Positions 23,543 through 33,700 of a DNA stretch of 45,225 bases are shown here, one piece after another. The notes under the pieces were generated by a model. That model was not told the DNA's origin. It saw only the letters and a program-made list of their open reading frames with translations, and did not search any database. Position 1 is the first letter of the stretch. Each line of letters opens with the position of its first letter. Source of the DNA: a virus; the IMG/VR virus record IMGVR_UViG_3300027759_000145, positions 1 to 45,225 of that record, one strand, 5' to 3'. A program made the position numbers and the translations under genes.

Positions 23543-26500
23543 TTAATTATCACAATAGAATGTCCAATTTGTTAATGTTATTGTTATGTTGCCAGCCGAC
23601 CCACTACTACTTTGTACAGTACCTCTTAATGTTGCCGCACTACAACCACCATTATATAGGCTATAAGAATTTCCCACAACTAATGCACTTTGTGGTGTAC
23701 CCACATTCACAGTAAATGTGTCCTTCTTAAAGTCAAGTGAGAATGTTGGTGGAGTTGTACAAACATTGGTTTCAATAGATGTTACCACACCACTCGAGTT
23801 TACAATATATTTGTTATTATTTCTCATAACATACGCTCCTTCAGGTGCGGTTATGGTACGAATTGAGTTTATATAAATTGTTGACCCAGTGGCTAATGGC
23901 GCACCTGAATTAATATTAGTTTGTGCAATGGTATAATAAATTTCTTTTGTTTCGTTAAATGAATAACACGCGTATTCACCACTTGTATTGGTGCTAAACT
24001 TAACAATTGATGAAGTTTGGTCTCCAACACCTAAATAATCAATATAGAACTCACCAACCTCTTCATATCGTGCTAAAGTGGTTCCTGTACACCCACAATT
24101 AGTTTGAGGTATGCAATAAACATCATATTTTACAAAATGCTTATTAAGTATTCCACCCACTATATTATAATCATTTAAATTTAAATTAGCGTAATCATCA
24201 TTATTTACACCACCATAACGTTGTAATAATTGTTGACCTGCAAGATTATAGATTTGTTTAACATATAATTCATTTACATTACGGTACGAATTATCTGCGG
24301 CATTTTTAATATTTAACCAATTTAATATATTACTATGCCCGTCATAATTTCTTTTATACACACCAACAAATGCGGGGTCGGACGCTAAACAAATTGGATT
24401 ACTAATGGTCCTTTGGCCCGAATAATTTGGTACAGTAGGGAATGGTGTACTTGTTGGTATTGGTGTTATTGATGGTGTAACAGTGTTTGTTGGTGATGGT
24501 GTTGTATTTGGTGTGCTTGTTACTGTTGGTGTTGGTGTAACTGTATTTGTTGGTGTTGCCGTTACTGTTGGTGTTGGTGTTGGTGAAGGTACTTCAAAAA
24601 TTTCGGTAAATGTAGCCCCAACAATACAATCGATTGATTGTGTTACTGTTGGTGTAATTGTTGCAGTTACTGTTGGTGTTGCAGTATTTGTGGGCGTAAC
24701 GGTATTTGTTGGAGTTGTGGTTGAGGTCGCTGTTGGTGTTGGTGTTACAGTATTTGTTGGAGTAACAGTAGATGTTACAGTTGGTGTAATCGAAGACGTT
24801 GGTGTAATAGTATTGGTCGGTGTAATAGTATTTGTTGGTGTAACACTTGAGGTTAGTGTTGGGGTTTGAGTATTTGTTGGTGTAACTGTTGGTGTATTTG
24901 TAACTGTAGATGTTGGTGTTACTGTGGTTGTTGGAGTAACCGACGGTGTGTTGGTAGGTGTTTCGGTGTTGGTTGGAGTTTGTGTATTGGTTGGTGTAAT
25001 CGTATTGGTTGGTGTAACCGACGGTGTGTTGGTAGGTGTTTCGGTGTTGGTTGGGGTTTGTGTATTGGTTGGTGTAATTGCATTGGTTGGTGTTATGGTA
25101 TTTGTTGGTGTATTTGTTGGGGTAACACTACTTGTTGGTGTTATAGTATTTGTTGGTGTAATTGTTGGGGTAACACTACTTGTTGGTGTTATAGTATTTG
25201 TTGGTGTAATTGTTGGCGTAATTGATGGTGTAACACTACTTGTTGGTGTTATAGTATTTGTTGGTGTATTTGATGGTGTAACAGTACTTGTTGGTGTAAT
25301 GCTGTTTGTTGGTGTTATTGTTGGGGTAATTGATGGTGTAATACTACTTGTTGGTGTAATGCTATTTGTAGGTGTTATTGTTGATGTTGGTGTAACTGTT
25401 TTAGTTGGTGTAATAGTGTTGGTTGGGGTAATAGTGTTGGTTGGGGTAATTGATGGTGTAACAGTACTTGTTGGTGTAATGCTGTTTGTTGGTGTTATTG
25501 TTGGGGTAATTGATGGTGTAACAGTACTTGTTGGTGTAACAGTTTTAGTTGATGTAATTGTTGGGGTAACACTACTTGTTGGTGTAATGCTGTTTGTTGG
25601 TGTTATTGTTGGGGTAATTGATGGTGTAACAGTACTTGTTGGTGTAATTGTTGGCGTAATTGATGGTGTAACAGTACTTGTTGGTGTAACAGTTTTAGTT
25701 GATGTAATTGTTGGGGTAACACTACTTGTTGGTGTAATTGTTGGGGTAACACTACTTGTTGGTGTAATTGTTGGGGTAACACTACTTGTTGGTGTAATTG
25801 TTGGGGTAATTGATGGTGTGACAGTACTTGTTGGTGTAACAGTTTTAGTTGATGTAATTGTTGGGGTAACACTACTTGTTGGTGTAATTGTTGGGGTAAT
25901 TGATGGTGTGACAGTACTTGTTGGTGTAATTGTTGGGGTAACACTACTTGTTGGTGTAACAGTTTTAGTTGGTGTAATTGTTGGGGTAATTGATGGTGTG
26001 ACAGTACTTGTTGGTGTAATTGTTGGGGTAATTGATGGTGTGACAGTACTTGTTGGTGTAATAGTTCTTGTTGGTGTTACTGTCGGTGTAATAGTATTTG
26101 TTGGTGTAGGCGAAGATGATGAACCAGGTGATGGTGTTACACTTGTTGTTGGGGTTTTAGTAATTGTTGGTGTAGGTGAAATTGTTGCGGTTGTTGTAAC
26201 AGTACGCGTTGGCGTTCTTGTAATCGCCGGTGTTTCAGTATTTGATGGTGTATTAGTTGGTGTATTAGTAATTGTTGGTGTTATTGTAGGTGTACTAGTA
26301 ACCGTACTTGTTGGAGTCGGTGTTGACTGTGGTGTTCTTGTTGGTGTTGGTGATAAACTTGCGTCCGGTGTTTTAGTTGGTGTTGGCGTTAATGTTCTTG
26401 TATTACTTGGTGTAATTGTGGCGGTTGGTGTTAATGTACGTGTTGGTGTCGGTGAAACAGTAACACCCACACAATATAAATTAAAGAACCATAACGATTC

Positions 26501-28126
26501 GGTATCTGTTGTATTAACAACAATTTTTACTCTGTTATCCAATAATGTCGAACCTGTAACCGTAATGCTATTATATCCCGTACCACTATATGATACTGTA
26601 GGTATTGAACTTGTTTCAGGATAATATAAATCAAATGAATCGTTAATTGTATATGCCGCATATTCAAATACACTAGTTCCTCCACTTAAACCCGCACTAA
26701 TATAGTATGTTTGAGCACCTATTGATGTATGTCCGCCACTTACAGGGTCACCACAAACATAATTTCTTGTTACAGATGGTGTTGGTGTAACTGTTTTTGT
26801 TGGTGTGTTTGTTGGGGTGATTGTTTTTGTTGGTGTAGTGCTTGGAGTTGCCGTTGGGGTGGCAGTTGGGGTGTTTGTTTTTGTCGGTGTTGGAGTTGGA
26901 GTAATTGGAACCATACATCCAACAATAAATGACCATAATGTTTCAATTTGACCATTATCAACAGGGTTGACAACTACCTTTACCTTATCGGATGAGCCAT
27001 CCACCGATAATGTGGTAGAACCTGTTACACCAGATACTGATGTATATCCTGTAAATAATACATTCTCAGGATAGTAAATGTCAAATCTATCTACAATTGT
27101 TAAACCTGTGTAGTTAAACGTAAATGTACCGGCCACAGGTAACATATCTAAAACAAATTCCTGCGGTTGTGGTGAATACCCGCCTGAATATAATGTTGCA
27201 CATCCATCACCTTGCGATATTGATATTACATCAATGTCAATTTCAAACACACAAAGAATTGTTGGTGTTATCGATGGTGTAGGTGTTGGTGTGGCATTCA
27301 TAGATGACGTTGGTGTCATTGATGGTGTCAATGTTGGTGTAGTTGTAACCGTAGGTCTTGGTGTTTCTGTTCTTGTTGGTGTAGCGGTATTTGTACGTGT
27401 TGGCGTTGGTGTTACTGTACGTGTAGCAGTAATTGATGGTGTTGGAGTGATTGTTGCCGGTGGTGTTGGCGACACTAAAGCATTACAATCAATCATTGTC
27501 GACTTAGATAATGTATTATTAGTCCAAGGCGAATCTAATCTAATAGTAATATTTTTACTACCATTAGTGGCATATGTTTTAATTGCTTTATGACAATCAA
27601 CGCCTGTACAAACACCCTCTACACCGATTGGTGATGTTGTTCCATCACCCCAATCTACCGTAAATATAATCTCACCCACGCCAGCAATACCACTTAAGTT
27701 AGTAGTATTAGTAACTGTAACTGTATTACAATTAACTTCGTAAATAAAGTTTGCATTAATTTGATTTTGTGTTGATTCAACACCAATGTTACCATCAAAT
27801 GCAACCATGGAGCCCATTTCATCTGCGGTCGCTTCTAAGTATAATGGAAGCTGTTGATTATCGTAAATTTGTAAATTTATTTGGGAAGTTGTGCCTGTAA
27901 CTAAATTCCATCTATTACCAGTAGGCACTCCCCATTTATAATATCCACTATTTTGTGTGCCACCTGTAATGTTATATATTACGGTACCATCAATAACTTG
28001 GTCATTAGTTAAATCAACCCAATTAATAAGATTATCATTAGAATCGTACCAAGTTTGACCAGTTAAAGAAACCAATCTAACATTTGCAATGTTTTTACGT
28101 CTAATGGTATACTTATTTTTTTTCAT
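23543..28126 (-). CDS. Giant PT-repeat fibre/adhesin-like protein with a PKD-like domain
   Basis: 1527 aa. The N-terminal 215 residues include a PKD-like segment, IIFTVDWGDGTTSPIG then YATNGSKNITIRL. Then come a first PT linker (about 215-292), a folded domain, a second PT linker (about 409-450), a related folded domain, and a long PT tract of about 600 residues (about 555-1160) made of units such as TITPTSSVTP. The two folded domains are relatives: each has F-D-(I/L)-Y-Y-P-E in the middle, a KVVVN/KIVVN strand, and an L-W-x-F ending. A C-terminal domain (about 1240-1527) follows, with RYEEVGEFYIDYLGVGD and a final KYIVNSSGVVTSI module also present in the 641-aa protein. It is probably a fibre or surface decoration; the receptor is unknown. 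Confidence 0.75.
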   Translation of the reverse strand: MKKNKYTIRRKNIANVRLVSLTGQTWYDSNDNLINWVDLTNDQVIDGTVIYNITGGTQNSGYYKWGVPTGNRWNLVTGTTSQINLQIYDNQQLPLYLEATADEMGSMVAFDGNIGVESTQNQINANFIYEVNCNTVTVTNTTNLSGIAGVGEIIFTVDWGDGTTSPIGVEGVCTGVDCHKAIKTYATNGSKNITIRLDSPWTNNTLSKSTMIDCNALVSPTPPATITPTPSITATRTVTPTPTRTNTATPTRTETPRPTVTTTPTLTPSMTPTSSMNATPTPTPSITPTILCVFEIDIDVISISQGDGCATLYSGGYSPQPQEFVLDMLPVAGTFTFNYTGLTIVDRFDIYYPENVLFTGYTSVSGVTGSTTLSVDGSSDKVKVVVNPVDNGQIETLWSFIVGCMVPITPTPTPTKTNTPTATPTATPSTTPTKTITPTNTPTKTVTPTPSVTRNYVCGDPVSGGHTSIGAQTYYISAGLSGGTSVFEYAAYTINDSFDLYYPETSSIPTVSYSGTGYNSITVTGSTLLDNRVKIVVNTTDTESLWFFNLYCVGVTVSPTPTRTLTPTATITPSNTRTLTPTPTKTPDASLSPTPTRTPQSTPTPTSTVTSTPTITPTITNTPTNTPSNTETPAITRTPTRTVTTTATISPTPTITKTPTTSVTPSPGSSSSPTPTNTITPTVTPTRTITPTSTVTPSITPTITPTSTVTPSITPTITPTKTVTPTSSVTPTITPTSTVTPSITPTITPTSSVTPTITSTKTVTPTSTVTPSITPTITPTSSVTPTITPTSSVTPTITPTSSVTPTITSTKTVTPTSTVTPSITPTITPTSTVTPSITPTITPTNSITPTSSVTPTITSTKTVTPTSTVTPSITPTITPTNSITPTSTVTPSITPTNTITPTNTITPTKTVTPTSTITPTNSITPTSSITPSITPTITPTNSITPTSTVTPSNTPTNTITPTSSVTPSITPTITPTNTITPTSSVTPTITPTNTITPTSSVTPTNTPTNTITPTNAITPTNTQTPTNTETPTNTPSVTPTNTITPTNTQTPTNTETPTNTPSVTPTTTVTPTSTVTNTPTVTPTNTQTPTLTSSVTPTNTITPTNTITPTSSITPTVTSTVTPTNTVTPTPTATSTTTPTNTVTPTNTATPTVTATITPTVTQSIDCIVGATFTEIFEVPSPTPTPTVTATPTNTVTPTPTVTSTPNTTPSPTNTVTPSITPIPTSTPFPTVPNYSGQRTISNPICLASDPAFVGVYKRNYDGHSNILNWLNIKNAADNSYRNVNELYVKQIYNLAGQQLLQRYGGVNNDDYANLNLNDYNIVGGILNKHFVKYDVYCIPQTNCGCTGTTLARYEEVGEFYIDYLGVGDQTSSIVKFSTNTSGEYACYSFNETKEIYYTIAQTNINSGAPLATGSTIYINSIRTITAPEGAYVMRNNNKYIVNSSGVVTSIETNVCTTPPTFSLDFKKDTFTVNVGTPQSALVVGNSYSLYNGGCSAATLRGTVQSSSGSAGNITITLTNWTFYCDN
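24640..26460 (-). repeat. PT-repeat tract with 30-bp and 150-bp tandem periodicity
   Basis: A DNA-level repeat coding for decapeptides such as TSSVTPTITP. Nearly identical 30-bp units lie in tandem at 25701-25790. A longer block recurs exactly 150 bp apart, starting at 25511, 25661 and 25811. This suggests recent expansion by slippage or unequal recombination. The unit count may be wrong in an assembly from short reads. Confidence 0.85.
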
Positions 28127-28140
28127 CTATATTACTATAA

Positions 28141-28968
28141 CTATCGTTTTTCAAAAAATTTAATTGAATTATTCATACCCCTTCCAACTAAATTATTTTC
28201 GGTTGTTGTGCCACCGGTGTAATTGTACACTTTGTATGAATAATCAGTTTTATCAATGACAATTTTATAGTACATGTCTCTTTGTTCAACAATTTGTTGA
28301 CTCGCAGTTAAACCTGTTGTTGTAAAATCTATGATTGAACCATCATTTGCATTCAAAAATTTTGCAGTCATAAAAAATGTATTACCGCTTAATGTTGAAT
28401 CACTTAAAACAGTATCGTCTTGAAACCAAAAAAGATACATATTTTCTTTGTTTTTATAATTTGAACCCATAAAAACGGGAATATGTATATTTTGTCTAAG
28501 TGTATTGTAATAAAACTTTTCACCTATTGGCAATTGTAAATTTTTTGAAAAAACCAATTTTCTATTAATCCTTGTTGGTGGTTCGTGTGTTGTCCCTGAT
28601 ATTAGTGGCGTTTTAAAAAATTCTAACCTAAAATAACTTTCGGTAGATGTCTTTATCATGTTAGCATTGTCTTTTGGTTTAATCCCAACCAAATTATAAT
28701 CTAAACCATTGGTGTAAGTATTATTTGAATCAATAAAATAAAATTTATACCAAATATCGCATTGTGTATCACCACTATTTCCTGTTAAACCACTATATGA
28801 TTTGTGGATATATCTAACCGTTTCATAATTGTCAATTGGATTTATTATTGTAGATAATACTTCGTCTTCAAAAATGTCCATACCTTCTTCCCAACCTAAA
28901 TTTACTTGGAAGTCGTTCTCTTGATTAAGAATAATATTATAATCACCAGATTTTCTTAAAATTTTCAT
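28141..28968 (-). CDS. Structural protein, probable baseplate or fibre-associated
   Basis: 275 aa. The N-terminus is MKILRKSGDYNIILNQENDF. Strand-rich with mixed polar turns and no signal, membrane segment or enzyme motif. Aromatic-rich stretches (YFRLEFFKTPLISGTTHEPP, MYLFWFQDDTVLSDS, MYYKIVIDKTDYSYKVYNYT) suggest a compact beta sandwich as in fibre or baseplate proteins. Its ATG overlaps the stop of the 585-aa gene (TAATG), and it lies 14 bases before the giant PT-fibre gene, so it may link the fibre to the baseplate. No family is recognised. Confidence 0.5.
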   Translation of the reverse strand: MKILRKSGDYNIILNQENDFQVNLGWEEGMDIFEDEVLSTIINPIDNYETVRYIHKSYSGLTGNSGDTQCDIWYKFYFIDSNNTYTNGLDYNLVGIKPKDNANMIKTSTESYFRLEFFKTPLISGTTHEPPTRINRKLVFSKNLQLPIGEKFYYNTLRQNIHIPVFMGSNYKNKENMYLFWFQDDTVLSDSTLSGNTFFMTAKFLNANDGSIIDFTTTGLTASQQIVEQRDMYYKIVIDKTDYSYKVYNYTGGTTTENNLVGRGMNNSIKFFEKR

Positions 28969-30725
28969 TAACAGATTAAATTGTTTGTATTTGTTCTTGA
29001 ATTGAAACTTGCAATTCCATTTTGTTTATTGGTATAATATCTTTCGTTTCTTAGATAAAGATTAATTTCACTTTTTATATAATGAATATTATTAACATAC
29101 GGGAAATTTGTTCCAAAACCATTTGGGTCAATATAACCGTGTGAATATAAATCTCTCCATCTCCACACATTTTCGTCATTATCATAAACCGTATTCTCGG
29201 GTAAATTATAAATCTGATTTGTTTTTGCGGTTTCTAAATAAGGTGAAAGTTCTCTTAGTTTCACTCTATGATGTACTTGATAATATAACCCTATTGGGTT
29301 TGTTTCTGTGGCACCCGAATAAACCTCGCTGCCTGTTTGTCCGTAATCAAATAGTGTCGTTGGGTTATATATCTTATGAAATGTACTGCTGATTATTCTT
29401 TCTTTTATTTCCTTTTTGTTATACTCAACAAAATCACCAACTAAAGTTGTACCTGTTGGTATCTCTTCACCAAATGTAAATGTGTAACCTGATTTAGAAA
29501 ATGTATTGCTACCTATATTTGTTTCTTTTGATGTGTCTCCATTAAAATGTTCATCAACCCACGAATCGTGAAAATTAAATTTATAACCTACCTTTGGTGG
29601 ATAATCAAAATAACCGTTTCCGTTTCTATAAATTGTTGTTACAAAAACTTCAATTGGTGTAAATCCTAAATTGTTTGTTAATCCGCTTAATACCAAAGGT
29701 TCTTTAAAATCAAATAATACCGATTCGGGTCTATTTCTTTCAACCAAAACATCATTATCACCTTTACTATTTTCAACCAATAATTTTCTTTCGTGTTCGA
29801 ATATTGGATTCTCAAAACCAACATTGTCTAAAATATAATCATTACTTTTGGTTAATGTTTTATGTTTTCTTACATAATATGTTGATGTAGAGCCACTTAC
29901 ATTGTTTCTATCTAAACACCTTTTACCTGTAACAACTAATGAAGCGTTTAATGTATCGGCATCCGTCGATGTAAATTGGGATTTATTAAGAATTATCACA
30001 TAATTCTTGGAATCATAAATTTCATTTCCTACATTATTAACATAATATGTTTTACCGCTTATAATAACATATTCACCGCTACTTAAACCGTGTGGTACGG
30101 GACTTGTTAATATAAATGTTTTGGTATTACCCGTTACCCTGAATGGTATTCCGTCACCCGAAACAAAACTTTTTGTATCACCAGTCGTTCCTCCCGATAA
30201 TGTATAACTCATTGGAAATTGAGTATCTCCCGTATATGCGTAACTTAAATAAATGTTCCAATTTTGATATGGGGCATTCATTGCCGTTACTGTTGTGTGA
30301 CCAGTTGAACCGACGTAACTAGTTACGGGATTATATTCCCCACCTAATGTTGTTCCTGTTGGGGTTGTGGTAACTTGTCTATATAAATCTCTTCTTAAAA
30401 ACGCAAACTCATCATAAGGAATAAAACCGGTAAAATCATTATTACTACCGTCACCAACTAAATAAAGTCTTTCTTTAAGATATTCGTAATTGCTATTTCC
30501 GCTATACATATTACGGAATACCATATTCATTTTACCAAATATTTTGTAGTTTACACTTTTGTTTCTTTCGTCGTCATATAACTTTGCAACATCTAAAATA
30601 ATATCTCTATCACCAATCCTTAATAGGGATTCAGATGTTTCAAGATTTAATTTAATTGATAATTCTTGGTCATCCGCATTAGCGTATCTTTTACTTGGTA
30701 AAATTATTTCTTTTTTCTCTTCCAT
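28968..30725 (-). CDS. Large structural protein of the baseplate/tail block
   Basis: 585 aa. It begins MEEKKEIILPSKRYANADDQ and the first 130 residues look alpha/beta (RDIILDVAKLYDDERN, MVFRNMYSGNSNYEYLKERL). The rest alternates beta strands and Thr/Ser/Gly-rich loops with many T-G-D/T-G-N turns, as in phage tail proteins. No domain can be named. It is joined by TAATG overlaps to both its neighbours (at 30725 and 28968), which suggests that the 1299-aa, 585-aa and 275-aa proteins are made together and belong to one complex. There is no signal peptide or membrane helix. Confidence 0.5.
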   Translation of the reverse strand: MEEKKEIILPSKRYANADDQELSIKLNLETSESLLRIGDRDIILDVAKLYDDERNKSVNYKIFGKMNMVFRNMYSGNSNYEYLKERLYLVGDGSNNDFTGFIPYDEFAFLRRDLYRQVTTTPTGTTLGGEYNPVTSYVGSTGHTTVTAMNAPYQNWNIYLSYAYTGDTQFPMSYTLSGGTTGDTKSFVSGDGIPFRVTGNTKTFILTSPVPHGLSSGEYVIISGKTYYVNNVGNEIYDSKNYVIILNKSQFTSTDADTLNASLVVTGKRCLDRNNVSGSTSTYYVRKHKTLTKSNDYILDNVGFENPIFEHERKLLVENSKGDNDVLVERNRPESVLFDFKEPLVLSGLTNNLGFTPIEVFVTTIYRNGNGYFDYPPKVGYKFNFHDSWVDEHFNGDTSKETNIGSNTFSKSGYTFTFGEEIPTGTTLVGDFVEYNKKEIKERIISSTFHKIYNPTTLFDYGQTGSEVYSGATETNPIGLYYQVHHRVKLRELSPYLETAKTNQIYNLPENTVYDNDENVWRWRDLYSHGYIDPNGFGTNFPYVNNIHYIKSEINLYLRNERYYTNKQNGIASFNSRTNTNNLIC

Positions 30726-33700
30726 TATTCAGCAGACGGGAATGCACCTAAAGGTCCAAATCTTTTAATAAATTTATCAACCGCAGTTTTACCTGGTTTC
30801 AATCCAAAATAATAAAGGTATGGTGTTGACAATATTTGTTTATTACCATTATAGTTTGAACTTGTTGGGGGTAATATATAATCAATAGTATTATCCCAAT
30901 CAATTTCATTCCAACCTCCCATATCACCAACTCTTGTATATAATTTACCAACGGTAGAACCACTTAATGTTCCGTCACCGCCCGTAATATAAAGGAATGT
31001 AAATCCTTCTTCTTGTTTATCATAAATTTGATGTGTTGTAAATCCGGTCGTATTGAAATTATCATAAATGTCATAGTTAAAATGTTCTATGTTAAATGTG
31101 GAAGCAACTAATGGGTTAACAATGGCATTTAATTTAATAACATCGCCACTGTATTGTTTGGTCATTGGCAATAAAAGATATTTGTGTGTTGTGTCACCAG
31201 TATAATTGTATTTATATGTCATACCTTGTAATGGTTGTGCTTCAACTGTACTTCCATTTACGGGTGATGGGTAATACCAAGCTTGGTCAACACCCGTACC
31301 AAATCCTGTACCGTTTTTATTCCATAAATAAAAAGGAACAACCTGTGAAGATTCTGTTAATCTACCATCTTCATTTAAACAAGCTCTAACACGATACCCG
31401 TCATTTTCATCTAATTTTAATTGTATAGGTAAGGGACCATTTGCATTATTGTTATCATCTTTAAAGAACTCGGTATACACATCGGGGTCTAAAAGTATTG
31501 GATTATACATTTCATATTTCTTACTTAACAAATCAAATCCATCAATACCCGCTTCACTATTCATGGACATCAATTGTATAATATCACCATTTAAAATTTG
31601 ACCTTTCATCTTGAATGGTAATCTTGAATCAAAACCTTCGTTCCTAAAAAACGCATAGATATCACCGGTAATTGGTGGACTCGCAACGTCTAATTTATAG
31701 TTGATGTATAATCCCAAGATAGGTCTTATATCTTGATACGATGTTGAGCTTATATTCCTTACCACAGAGCAGTTCGGGTCTAAGTTAGGGTCAATACATA
31801 TCTCCTTAATAAACTCGTCTCTTGGGCCTAAATCTACAAGTGTTGTTGGGTGTGCCAATGTTCCTCTTGCCGAATCAAATTTATTTGTTATAGGGTTATA
31901 CCAAGACGAACGATAATAAAATCTCTTATCGGGATTTAATACTGTGCCCCCTTTAAAATAAACTAAATCTTGACAATATGTGGTTGAAGAAACGTTTAAA
32001 TCCAACGCTTGTTCATCATCCCAAACAACTCTTGATTTGAATGGGAAGAAATATAATGAGCCGGATAACCAGTTATCTAAGAACGAATAGTTTACTAACC
32101 CTTCACAAAATAATTTACCAACTAATTTTCTTCTACAATACTCATCAATTGCGGAAATATTGGCTTCCCAATTTTTAATATCGGCCGCCGGTACAATTCT
32201 ATATAGTCCATTTCTAAACTCAGAATAGCCCGACCAAGTTTCGCATGTTTTACATTCATTACCTTTGCTTTTATATATTACTTGACCCGCGGGATTTTTA
32301 CCCCCACTACAACTAAACCCTAATGTTCTAGTTACCGTTTTTAATTCGTCATATGTTTTAGAATAACCATTTACGCAATAAGTTTCCTTAGCATAAAATT
32401 CATCATATGTGGTCATATATTGTGCGCAACCCGTAGGTAACGATTCGCTTGTCACATTTGATGATGATGCGAATGGTGAATTTAGTGGTATTTGTGTTTT
32501 ATCAAACAATTCGTAAGTTATACCTTTATTATTATTTGATGGTGTTGTGTAATCATATACCGTATTAATAAAATAATAATATGTGTTGGTATCGTATGGG
32601 TCATTTTCGGTATGTGTATATGTGAATGTACTAAAATTAATACCGAAACCAACACCGCTCAATCTTATGTGATATTTTGATGGGTTTTGTATAACTTGAG
32701 CCCACGTTGGCTCACCAGATGCGTTAGATGGTTTTGGATATGTGGCATTTGGTACAGTAAGATATAATTTTTGAACCGTAGTATCGGGATTAGTTATATT
32801 ATTTGTACCCATACCTTCATATATTGTATCGGGATAAATTGTGCCCTTTTTTACTACAGTATAAATTTGTGTTGGGTCGCTAATCCCTCCACTTGGTGTG
32901 ACAACGTCTTCACCATTAATGTTATTACATTGTATACAATCGGGATACGGCGTTATACCTAATCTAACAGTACCAAATCTTTGTAATCGTTCAATAACTA
33001 AACTATCAAAAACCTCAAATGGTCTCCAATTTATTGGCCATCCAATATAAAATTCATAAAGTATTTGAAATGGTACTATTAATACTTGTATTGCCGCAAC
33101 AAATACTTGATAAATTATTCTTTCAAATATATTAATTGTAATTGCAAGTAAAATTGCAAAATTAATATTCATCATACCCCAATTTGCGGGTGGTGTAACG
33201 ATTGAACTTTCGCAATCATCTTCTTTCTTTGGCGCTATCTCTTTAATACCAAGATATGTATGAGTTCCAAGTCCATTTGAACTGAAATAAGAACCCATAA
33301 ATGATGATAAGGTATAGACTTTATTATAAGTTAATCTAAAGAAATAATCTTTTGGATAAAAAGAACCTTGTATATTGCTAAATATGACATTATTATTTGT
33401 GGCGCCTGTTGGATAATCTTCCCAATTTAATGAAAAGTTATATGATAAATCTTCGTCTTCATTACTGTACTCTCTAATGTTAGGTACCAAATATGAAGCC
33501 ATAGAATGACTACCATTTGATTGTGTATTGTTCATTGTTATCCTAAAACGATAACAAGCCGATGTTGGCACACCTTTGTTTGGGTCATTGGTAATTTCAT
33601 TCTCACCAAATTCGTTTGTATAAAGATATTCCGCGTTCATTGGTAAATTCATAACAAATGAACCATCTTCATCAACATCTTCTTTTAATTCATATTCTTC

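Noticed and set aside
25603-25944. Minus-strand Gln/Leu-rich frame within the PT tract
   Set aside because: Shifted reading of the same repeat; no start or neighbours supporting it.
25511-26050. Repeat array resembling a CRISPR
   Set aside because: The units are contiguous, in frame and code for a decapeptide; there are no unique spacers and no cas genes.
24924-26624. 566-codon open frame on the plus strand (VGVIVGV type)
   Set aside because: It is the antisense of the Thr/Pro codon repeat: TGT-TGG-GTG patterns avoid stops automatically. The minus-strand gene is continuous and has folded flanking domains.
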